Positions 32,481-44,100 of a stretch of DNA of 64,000 nt are shown here, piece after piece. The stretch lies in contig CM041465.1 of assembly GCA_023213395.1 (NCBI GenBank), forward strand, positions 134,857,741 to 134,921,740, read 5' to 3'. A model generated the notes under the pieces. It saw nothing but the letters and a program-made list of their open reading frames with translations. It did no database searches and was not told where the DNA came from. Numbering within the stretch: position 1 is the first letter of the stretch; each line of letters begins with the position of its first letter. The DNA comes from Cycas panzhihuaensis (taxonomy: Eukaryota; Cycadophyta). The position numbers were made by a program, and so were the translations under genes.

Positions 32481-35011
32481 GCCCTAATTAACTTGACCAT
32501 TTTATTACATGATGTTCACATGGAGATAAGTCTTTAACTATCTTTTAATTACAATTAGAGTTTTGGTCGCAATCTAGGTTGCACTTAGATTGCACCCTTG
32601 CATTCTGATCATATAGTGTTTGCGATCTAGTCGCGTTCCAAGTCACACTTTAGGTTGTACCCAGTGACACTTGGTCATGCTTTTGGTTGCACTTGATTGT
32701 ATCTAGTTGCATTGGGTTACACCTCTGGTTGCATTTGGTCGCACTAGGTTGTGCTTGATTACACCTTTGATTGCAATTAGTTGCACCTGGTTGCACTTGA
32801 ATTGCAACTCAAACTGGAATTATACTTTGTTTTGTCTTCAGAAATCCCCAAATCTTTTGTGACTCATCTTGCACACATAGATTATTTCTGTTGATTGAAA
32901 TAACGTAAAAGGAACAAACAGCAAATGTGTGTGGAGGGCAGTTAGGACTTATATGCCTTTGTAGCATGGTCATCTGCTAGGAAGACGTGATCTTTGGCTT
33001 TGAGAAAATAGATTCTTGGTCTTTGTTTGTAGGTGGGGTAGGTTGATATGTTTACCAGCCAACCAAGCACCATCATTAGTCCTAAAAACAGTTGTTTCAT
33101 TTTTAGCGAACATATGTTTTTATGGTGTGCTAATGGCCCAATAGAGCATATCTTCCTCCTGGTCTGGCATGGCATTTGTTTAACCTTTGCTAGCTGACAT
33201 ATAGAAATGGATACTCCATAAAACAAGGAGGGGGCTGATTAATTAGGACACAATCAGGCAGGGGAAGTCCTTTCTATGCTTCCTAGCTACTTTGATCTAT
33301 CTATATTAATTTGTATTTTGGGGCACATGTACTGGTGGCAGTGCCTGTATACTAGCAATAAATCACTGGAAGGACATACCAAGGTGTTGGGTGTTCTTCA
33401 GCAAGATATTTATTTGAAGCCTAGTCATTTGTATTCCTAGGTGTTGAGCCATCAGAATTCTTCAATCCTGTTGCTCCTCCATTTAGAATTGGTTAGTATC
33501 TGAACCCAATTGATCGTGGTCTGACTCTTAATTAATTGCTTTTCTGACACTGTTCTCTTTGGAAGTCCTCAGTCTTAGTCTTTTGAGTAGAGAGACGTGA
33601 GATCACTAGAGATGGGATTTATCAATCATACTCATCTACTTGATCTTGTTCCTCGAAATTGCCTCTTCTATTTTGATTGTTTTTTGCATGTGGTAGATGT
33701 CATTATTGATCTTTGTGGTTATGTACATTTTCCAATATGCAACTTGAGATTCCCCATGGGCCATCTCAAAGTCTGCTTACACCAGCTTTGGGTGGAAATA
33801 GAACATCATGTCAGGTGGAGGTACTATTGTGTATTTGTAAACTTGGTATGTGCCTCATCTTCCTATATGGCCTATGAGAATTGGCATTGCATCAGTTTGT
33901 TCCTTGAAGGTCCCTCCATAAGTCCAAGCTTTTGCGAGAACAGAATCTGACAACAATGAATGTGACAAATGATAGTGACTCTATTTTCCAAGCCAATTCC
34001 AGGCACACAATGGAAGTACCCTGCAGGCTGTCCGGTTGCAACACAGTTATTTGATATCCTCAAATGGCATACTACACAACCCATTGAAGGATCTCATGAG
34101 AGAGACTGAGACAAGGCTATGGGGTAGATGACCGCCCAAGATCAGGCACATTGACTGGGAGCTTGATTTAGAAGGATTATCTGCAATTCATGAGCCATTG
34201 ATGGAAAGCATGATACTTGACACCATTTACATCTAGGTTGTACAGGGAGGGTTACAACACTAGGACAACCACAACTTAATGTTATTTTGAACAATGATCA
34301 TTTTATTAACATCCTAATATTATCAGGATGTTCTTCTCTTCGTTAGATTGAACAATCTTTGACAAGGGGCTGTTTTATGCACCCCTTCCAATTAGATATA
34401 CTTTCATTGGTCCTCATATGCCCCATGGATAGTCTTTAGTTACTCGTGGATTCTAACGTCTGCTTTCCCTCACATACACCATCACTAACATAATGTGTGG
34501 TGTTTGTCAAGTAGGTGTCCAATGTGGATGGGTCATTCCTATGTACTTCTGATGTTTGAATATGATGAAGAGGATGCTCAGGGTCCATTTATTTTTTGAA
34601 TACCCTTGAGCTTTATTTTGCAACTGGATGCATGGAAAGCATGTAATATGAGGTTAGCTGGATACCAGTGGGATAACTGCAAGTCAGCAGGCAAAACCGG
34701 GGTGCGTTTATGGGCTTACAAGGTCATAAAAGAAATTTTATAGGTTGGCCTGTTGTGATTGTGTTACACTGCACAACCAATTATTTGGAATCATTGCTTC
34801 TGCATGTGCTTCTTGTTATGTTTTCTTCTTTCTTTACTTCACAAAGAAAACAATTTGAGCTGTGTCTATATATACATATATATGGTTAACCAAATGACAA
34901 CCACATAACATTCACTTTTGAAATTTTAGTTGTATCAAATAATATCAAAATAGATTTTGTCCCTGTTAGGCCTGTTTTTGGTTTTGAGGATGTGTACTTG
35001 TGCATTTTCAG
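32481..35011. other. Unassigned sequence, probably the tail of an upstream RHD3 intron
   Basis: No coding similarity found on either strand, and no exon matching the RHD3 segment that precedes the exon at 35,012. Ends in a polypyrimidine-poor but usable acceptor CATTTTCAG (35,003-35,011). Contains the minisatellite at 32,565-32,815. Confidence 0.45.
32565..32815. repeat. Degenerate GGTTGCACTTG minisatellite
   Basis: About twenty imperfect copies of an 11-13 bp unit (GGTTGCACTTGR with variants GGTCGCAC, AGTTGCAC, GGTTACAC) across 250 bp. Confidence 0.8.
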
Positions 35012-35182
35012 TCTTTGAAGCTGCTTGTTGTTTTGGCTGCTTTGCGCCTGGATGACAAACCAGATAAGATTGAGGCTGCCCTGTCATCTGCACTCATAGA
35101 TCGTGCGGATGCAGCTGGTGCGATTCAAGAGAGAAGCTCTTCTTCTGTAATCAGCCCACTTGCTTCAAGCACTTGGGAAGGG
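35012..35182 (+). CDS. RHD3: RHD3 exon, end of helical domain
   Basis: 57 codons, phase 0 at both ends. Acceptor TTTTCAG before TCTTTGAAG, donor GGG|GTGAGT. Contains the variable Ser/Ala-rich stretch followed by PLASSTWEG. Confidence 0.9.
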
Positions 35183-38100
35183 GTGAGTTCATTACATTAC
35201 ACTTTTTAGTTGACCGCTTTAACTATTTTTATTCATTTGCTTTTGGATATTCTAATATATTTTTATTCATGCAGGTTTCATCTTCAGATGTTTTGATTAC
35301 ACCTGTGCAATGTAGGTCACTCTGGAGACAATTCAAAGCAGAGACGGAGTATGCAGTTGGGCAGGCTTTGGCTGCTCAGGTGAGTTTCCATCATTACAGC
35401 AATAATAATTGTACAAGATTCGCTAAATGCACAAGTTTCACTTCTCAAAAATTGTGTGAAATGTGAGTGCGAAACACCATATAATATAATAATAATAAGA
35501 TTGTAATATAATAAAAATTAAAATACAATGCTATAATAATGAAATATAATATTTTATAATATAATCTTTCATAACATTACATTGCATTGCAATAAAATAT
35601 TTTATTATAGTAGAAGTTTCACTGAACTCGATGAAATGTTTTTGCTTTTGTGAAACTACTGGAGACCACATTTCTCATTAACATTGACAATCACCGTTGG
35701 AGGGGCATTAGAAGTGAATTTCTGTTCCTCCTCCTTTGTTGCATACATAAATGAGAGGGACTTTTCCACTTGGTTCTGTTCTCAACATCTGAAAACCTAC
35801 TCTGATGTTTCTATGAGAACAAATGACTGTTATTAAAGGATTCCAGATGAAGTGCTTGTAAAATTCCTCTATTTTCTAAAGGGCACATTTTGTCTTTTTT
35901 GGATTTTTTTTTTTTCCATTTTTTGTTCCCACTCTTTGTTGGTGCCATCTAGTTCCTCTCCGCAGAGGAGTATGGTTTGCAGTTGTGGTAGTGCTTGCTA
36001 AAAGTCTGTGTGTAATATATCTAGTTGGTTTAAGAACAGGCCTTTTTTTGTTATGAATAATATTGCTCATGGGCATGGTCAACTAGTCTCTTAGTATTGC
36101 TCTCCTCAAGTGTTTTCTTGTGTGTTGATTTTTGGATGTATAAATATCTATGGGTCATATATATGTTTTTGTTATTAAGTATCAACCTCTGGCTTTAAAA
36201 GTTGAAACTAAAGTTGCTGTCTTGGAAGTAGGCATAGTGATGGTATGATCTTGTTGGGTCAATGGCTGTGTGCTACTACATTCATGTAACTGCTCTACTC
36301 TACTCTCTGCTACTTCCTCCTCGTATTGTCTTTTGAATGCTACTGCTGGGTTTCACGTGTACCATTTCCAACTATTCCTTTTTGGACCTCGGAAGTATGG
36401 CATGAAAGGCCAAACCCAAGTGATCATCTTACCCCTACTATTATTATCTGATCTATCATGTACAGATGGTGCCTTTGGCACACTGATTACCTTTCAGTTG
36501 TCATGTGATGTTTAGGCTGATCTTCATTTCCTAGATCTTATTGGTTATGTTAAGTTTCAAATAGAATGAATGAGGTAAAAAACCTCTCTTGTGTTTATTA
36601 TGGAGGACAGGTCTCCTTAAATATACATAAAAGAATGTAGCTGACATAAATACAAGTGACACATGTTGGACAAGTGTTTAGATTACATAAAAGGGGTTTT
36701 GTGCATTACCCCTTAAGATAAAACATTACAGATCCTAACACCCCCTCTTAATGTTTTATCTCTTTTAATCCTATTTTGTCTCTAAGAAATTGAAAATTTT
36801 CTCTTCCAAGTGGTTTTGTCAGAATGTTGGCAACTTGCTCTACTGTAGGACAATATTCTAGATCAATTTCTTTGTTTTGTACTTTCTGCTGTATGAAGTG
36901 ATGTTGAACTTCTCTGTGTATTGTTTTGGCATGAAGGATTGAATTTTTGGTCAATTTTATTGCACTCTAATTGTCACAGTGTAACTTTGTTGTCCCTGAT
37001 TGTTGTTGTCCCAAATCTGCTAGTATTTGTCTAAATCGGATGGCTTCACATGTTGCACTGACTGCTTACTTGTATTTTGCTTCAATAGAAGAAAGTGCTG
37101 CTGTACGCTGTCTTTTGATGCACCAAGAGACAACTGCATTTCCCAGAAAGAAGCAATAACCACTTGTGGACCTCCTTTTTTCTTTATCTCTTGCCTAGTC
37201 AGAGTCATAGTATCATGATAATTGAATTGTCTCCTCATTTGGGTCTACTAGTTTCAGGTTGATTGTCCCTTTTAGATATCTAAGTATTTTTTTGGCTGCT
37301 TTCCAGTGCCTTGTTTGGGGCTCTTGCATATATCTAGATATCAGACATATTGAGTGTGAAATATCTAGTCTTGAACGAGTGACATATATTAGACTTCCAA
37401 TTACTGCCTGTGCAATGTGTCGTCGACAGTTGGTTTTCCTTCATCAGGGACTAAGTTACAATTTATTTCTGTTGGTGTTGCACAAGGATTGCAATATTCC
37501 ATTTGGAATTTGATTAACAGATTTCTGATGTATTTACAGTGCGACAGAGTGATTGATTCGTCTTCATTTACTTCTATCCCTAAATAGTAATTTAGTGGGC
37601 CTAAATCTATTATTTCAATTTTTTTTTTCAACTAGCTTTTCACATTTCCAACTGATTCTTTATCATTTCTTGTAAGAATCATATTGTCAACATAAACAAC
37701 TAATATAGTTACCTTGCCATCCTTTTTCTTTATGTATAGGTTGGAATTTGAGTCACACCTGTGAAACCCATTCTGGGTTAAATGTTTATCTAGTCTGGCA
37801 TACTAAGCTCTAGGAGCTTGTTTTAGTCTGTATAAAGCCTTCTTTAGCTTGCATACTAGATGCTCTTGTTCTTCCTTGATATGGCCTTCTGGTTGTTGCA
37901 TATAGACCTCTTCTTCTAGCTCCCCATTCAAGAATGCACTATTGACATCTAATTGGTGAATTTTCCAGTTATTTTTTGCTGCCAAGGCAATTACTATTTT
38001 GACTATGTTTAACTTGGCTACAGGAGAGAAGGTCTTATCATAATCTATTCTAGGAGTTTGGGTATATCCCTTTGCCACAAGTCTAGCTTAAAATTTTCCA

Positions 38101-41100
38101 ACCTTGCCATCAATTCCTTCTTTTGCTTTGTAAATCCATTTGCAATTGACTATGGGTTTATTTAGGGGTAAATCAACTAACTCCCAAGTTTGATTTTTAG
38201 CAGTGGAGCTCATTTCATCATCCATTACTGTTCTCCAAACTACATGTTCTTTTGCTTCTCTAAAGGAATGTGGTTCTAGCCTGCTGATCAATGCTCGATG
38301 TTGTTGATTTCCGGTCCTGTGTGGAAGGATATTTCCTTTTCCTTCTTCAAAGTCTTAATGTACCATTTTGGTACCTTTTTTTCTTTTCTTACTGCTTCCT
38401 TGTTAGTTGAGCTTTCAGGTGATTGCTCTTTTTCTTTTGGAATTGCTGGGATTTCTCCTTCTAGAGTGGATTCTGTTTCTATTAGATCATATTCTAAAGT
38501 AACTCTAGATGTTTCTTCTATGAGAGGCTCTTTTTGAATTACTATTATTGGTGTGTTTTCAATTGTTTGAACTGGGGAATTTTATTTACCAAGGCTTCCT
38601 TCATTGAATACAACATCCCTGCTTACATAGATCTTATTGGTTTTCAGATCTATGCATTTATATGCCTTCGAGTTCTTACTGTATCCAACCAAAATACAGT
38701 CTATGCATTTGGAATCAAGTTTGGACCTTTTTTTATTTGGAATATGGGCGAATGCTTGACATCCAAAAACTTTTAAATTACTTACATCTAGTTTTCTCCC
38801 TGTCCATGCTTCTTCGGGAGTGATATGGTCCAGCGCTTTGGTTGGGTTTGATTTATTAAGAAGCAAGTTGTATTTACTGCTTCTTCCCAGTAACTTTTTG
38901 GAACTTCTTTATCATGTATCATACTACGAGCCATCTCCATAATGGTTCTATTTTTTCGTTCTTCAACACCATTAGACTGCATTGTGTAGGAGGTAGTAAA
39001 TTGTCTATGTATACCATTCCTTTTGCAGAAATTTAAGAATTCCTTTGAAATGTATTCGCTTCCATTGTCAAATTTAAGACTTTTTATTTTATGTTCTGAT
39101 TCAAGTTCTACTTCAGCTTTGAATTCTTTGAAAGCATCAAATACTTATGACTTATTGTGAAGAAAATAAATCCACACTTTCCTTGAGAAATCATCAATGA
39201 AGGTTAGAAAGTATCTGGAGCCGTTTATGGATTGGGGTGTCAGAGACTTGCACAAATTTGTGTGAATAAGCTCCGGTTTATCTTGAGCACACCATTCACT
39301 GGTTTTGAACAAAAAAAGATGCTGTTTTCCAAATTGATAGCCTTTACAAACAAAATTGTCAGATGAAATAGAAGGAAGCCCATCAACAACATTATTTTTT
39401 TTCTTAAGTTTATTTAAAAAAAAATTGAAGTATAATATTGTTAAATAATGTTGTTTGAAGGTTCCTATACTTATATTGAATGTTGTAGATGTACTTTTAA
39501 ATAGAAACTTGCTCATTTCCTTCTTTATCTTCACCAAATTGGTAGTTTATATCTCATTATTCAACCTTCAATCAATGGTTAGTATTTACTTGTAAACCTT
39601 TTAATCATAGGCCTATTAGTTCCCTTCCATAATCCATTATTTTTGAATGAATTTGAAGAAGATGCCTATACTTCAAATGCCACAATTTATTAAGATCAAA
39701 ATTTACAGCAGGACAAGCTTTCACATCCACATTTGGAACGATAGGATTTGAAAGCAACTTATAAAGATCATTACACTTTACCCCCTTGGCAATTACAACA
39801 CCACCATTTTTCATATCCAAGACATAGCATTTGCCTTTTTCATCGAAGATGGTTCTTAGTTTTTTATTACTAAGCTGAGAAATTGAGGGGAGATTCATTT
39901 TTACACTAGGTACAAGAAGAACATTTCCAATTTTCTTAATGTTTCCTTGTAAATTAATAGCTATGGTGCCAACCCTCTTAATATTCAAGGGATACTTATC
40001 TCCCAGTTCAACTGCTTTGTCGATGGAGTAGGGTTTGAGCGATTCAAACCAATATTCTCTACTTGTCATGTTCATGTCCTTATCTTGAAAATTGGCAAAG
40101 AGAGCTACAATGAAGGCTATTTTTTCATCTTCTTCATCTGTTTATTCCTTGCTGTAATTTCCAACAGGTCTTTTTCCCTTTCTGGATGTCTGCTTTCCTT
40201 TGGGGACATTGATAAGGATAGTGCCCTGGCTGACCACAGTAATAACACACATCAAATGCTCTGCATGAACTAGAGAAATGGTTAGGCTTACCACAATTGT
40301 AGTAGATCTTAGCATCACGAGGAGAATTAATTCATCCGTGACCTCTATTTTCAGTGCACCTTCCTCGTGGCGAGCCCCGATTTTCTAGTGTGCGTCCTTT
40401 GCCTCTATATTGGCATCGACCTCTGGATCCCAAATTTAGCCTTGTTACGAATGCATCTTCAAATTTGGAGGTGTCTTCATGCCTTTTGTTTCGTTGTTCT
40501 TGTCTCAATAATAATAATCTAGTTAGCTCATCAAGGATCATTTCTTCAATCTGGTCATTATTGGTTATGGTATTCATGGATACATCAAAAGACTTTGGGA
40601 GTTTTCCTGCAACCAACTCCACTATTTTCTGCTTCGAAATGGCCGCACTGTTGAGATGTAATGTTTTATCTAGGTGAAAAAGGGGTCATGTTGTGACACC
40701 CTCAAATGTAACTTAAGTCTAAGGTTACACTTGATTGTCAGGGATGGATCGTTTACAATTCAGTTTTTAACGATCATCTTTCATGATGTATATTTAAGGG
40801 AGACTAGACCTCCATGTAATACAAGTTTTTCTCTTCATCTCAATTGAGATTATCAACATGGTATCAAAGCAAGTTATCCTGCCTGTTTGAGAGGGGATTT
40901 GATGTCTGATAAAGGCAGTCCCAGTACAAGACAGTCGGAGAAGCTAGCGAAGGCAAGATCAAGAGTCAAAGTTGTTAGGAGGTAGAAAAGGAGATGCCTG
41001 AAGCTCAGATCAGAATCAAAGGTCAAAGAGAAGAAATCTGACTGTGTACGGAACTGTACGGACCTGTACGAACGAAAAATCAAAGTGTCCAGAATGAGCT

Positions 41101-44100
41101 AAAATTTGGCCAGAAGGTAGATCAGGCCATCCTCATCACTTTTCTCTTAAGGGTCGAAGTCATCAGAGATCGTTTAAAGGCAGGTTTTGCCACTTTACTA
41201 GTCTGTGCGTATTTGGAGGTACAATTACAAATTTCTTCCGTTTTTTCTTCTGTTTTTCGGATCAAATCAGTCATAATCTCTCTATATCGATGCTACAAAC
41301 ATATTAGAGATACTATCGTGGGATTTCGTGGAAGATTTTGTGAGAATCAAATGAAAAAGGTTCAAACGCTAGCCGCGCCCTAGTTCCTTTCGGTCTTGTT
41401 TTCTCTTAGACCAAAAGTTGTTTTCAAAATCTGACTTCAGATCTGGGTTCCTCTCGTCGTGCTCTCTCTTTTGAGCTATACTTTGTCCTATTCCGTATTG
41501 TTCCAATTTTGTACGGAAACCCGTACATGTGTACGGTCCAGACTCTGTCATCTATGATTTTTTCAGGATCAATGGCCTCTACATTCATAACCTTGCCAGA
41601 ACAAGAAAAGTTAACTGATTCCAATTACCATGTTTGGAAAATTAAGGTAGAAACTATTTTGAGAGTTAAAAATGCCTAGAACATTGCGAATGGGACTGAA
41701 ATTCGTCCAAACGACTCAGATCTAAAGCTAGCAAGTTGGGAAGAAAGAGATAATATAGGAATGCTCACTTTGAAAATGTCAGTTTCTGACTCACTCTTAG
41801 TGTATATTGAAAAACTGAATTCATCTTCGGCTATTTGGAAATGTCTTGAAAATTTGTATGGGCAAAAGAACAAAGCTAGGATAATAGCACTCAAAGAAGA
41901 ATTGTATGGACTGCATATGAAAGAAAGTGAAACTGTAATCGAGTTCATACACAAGGTTATTTCAATTCGAAATAATCTATTGAGTGCAGGAGGGTTGATC
42001 TCAGAGCAAGAGCTGGTGGAACTGGTAGCAACCAAGCTACCAAAATCCTTTGACATAACCATTAACACTATTACAAATAGTGATCAGATTGATAAAATGA
42101 CTCTTGATGAATTAATGTGGCATTAAGACAGGAACAAAAAAACAAGTGGTATGAGGATTCTTCAGAACTGGAGGATGCATTTGTGTCTAGATTGAATCTA
42201 GGTCCACGTGGAAGAAACCAGAGTCGTGGACGAGGCTCGACACCGGACTTCAGAGGACGTGGACATTGGCAAGAATCCAAAGGACGTGGACGAAGTAGAG
42301 ATACCAGAATCTATTTTAATTGTGGAAAAATCAGCCACATCTCTAGCAGCTGCAGAATTTTTGACATTTGCTACCACTGCGGGCAGACCGGGCATTACCC
42401 ATATCAGTGCCCACAAAGAAGGATAGAGATTCAGAAAGGGAAACGACTTGTTGGAGGATATAGCGAGGAAAAAACAGAGGAAGAGGAAGAAGAGACTGCT
42501 TTTATTGTTGCCTTGGCTACAAGTCTAAAGGATGGCGGCATATGGTATGTTGATTCAGGAGCTTCGTGACATATGACCAACCGTGAAGACTAATTTGTGT
42601 GAAAAGAGGCCTAATGGCCTCACAGTCCCAAGATCTAGAAGCTAGGATCACTCTAGTTCTAGAAGCACAAATACTTAACAAGTATAAAACTCTCAAGATG
42701 AAAAAAAGCATAAGAGACGAAGCATAAAATGAAGGAGCAAGAGAAATGATACCAAATGTGTGGGGTTGGAATTGGTCCAACCTCCAAAAGAATAAACAGT
42801 TTGATTAGCAAACTGACAGCACAACAATACAACTCCAACTCTCTTATGAGACAATGAGAAGAGGTCTCATTATATAGAGTGAAATGAGAGACCTAAGGCC
42901 TTGGATGTTTGACAAGTGTCAAACACCCAAGATACATGCCTTGCATGTAGGACATGTGTCCTTTTGGGCTCTCATGTGAGCAAAAATGTATGAGGGTCCA
43001 TTTGACCCTTTAGTGACAACGTTGTGTCACTAGAAAGAATGTGGGTGTGCACTTTATCATTTAAGTGATAAGTCACCCCTAAAGTACAAAAGTACATATA
43101 TTACATAAAAATAAAGTACATTATCTTAACATGTAAACATAAGGTTTAGCACCCCCCTTACTGTTTACAATGTTAAGTCGGACACCAAGACCATCTTTGA
43201 ATTTTACAAACTTTTCTCTACCAAGAGGCTTGGTAAAAATATCTCTTACTGCTCTTACAGAGGTGCATGATTGGAGGTTGATCTCACCATTCTGAATATG
43301 GTCTCTGATGAAGTGATGGTGAACCTCGATGTGTTTTGTCCGTGCATGAAAAACTGGATTTTTGGCTAACTTGAGTACACTTTGATTGTCACAATGTATC
43401 TTGGTGGGGTGATTTTGCTCAAGTCCAAGTTCCCAAGAATCCGTCGTAGCCAGATAGCCTCACAAGCTGCGCTGGCTGCAACATTGTACTCTGCTTCGGT
43501 GGATGACAAGGTAACATTGGGTTGCTTCTTGCAACTCCACGAAACAACTGTTGAACCAAGGGAAAAACAATATCCCGAAGTTGATTTCCTGCTATCTTGG
43601 CAACCGGCCCAATCTGAATCTGAGAACCCTTCCAGAGTGAAGTTCTCATTATGCGCATACTCAAGGCCATGCTGCAATGTGCCTTTTATGTATTTAAGTA
43701 TGCGTTTAGCTGCATTCCAATGTATCTGATTAGGTTGAGACATGTATCGTAAGCAAATCCCAACTGCAAATGAAATGTCCGGTCGAGTGTTGGTGAGATA
43801 AATGAGGCTCCCAATCAACTGCCGGTAAAGTGTGGGATCTGCAGGTGCAACTTCCTCATTGAGAGTAAGCTTAGATCCATTCTCCGTTGGTGTAGGCACT
43901 GGTTTGCAGTTGTGCATCTTGAACCGCTGCAAAATGTCCCAAGAATATTTCGCTTGGGAAATGAAGATATAGCCTGATTATTGCCATATCTCAAGGCCTA
44001 AGAAATAATGAAGAAGTCCAAGATCTGTCATCTCGAAACTTCTCTTCAAGTCATCTTGGAGAATGTGTATCATCTTAGTGTCATTGCCAGTGATCACTAA

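Noticed and set aside
33597-33950. Plus-strand 117-codon frame as an RHD3 exon or small gene
   Set aside because: No similarity to RHD3, no convincing splice sites, composition like the surrounding non-coding sequence.
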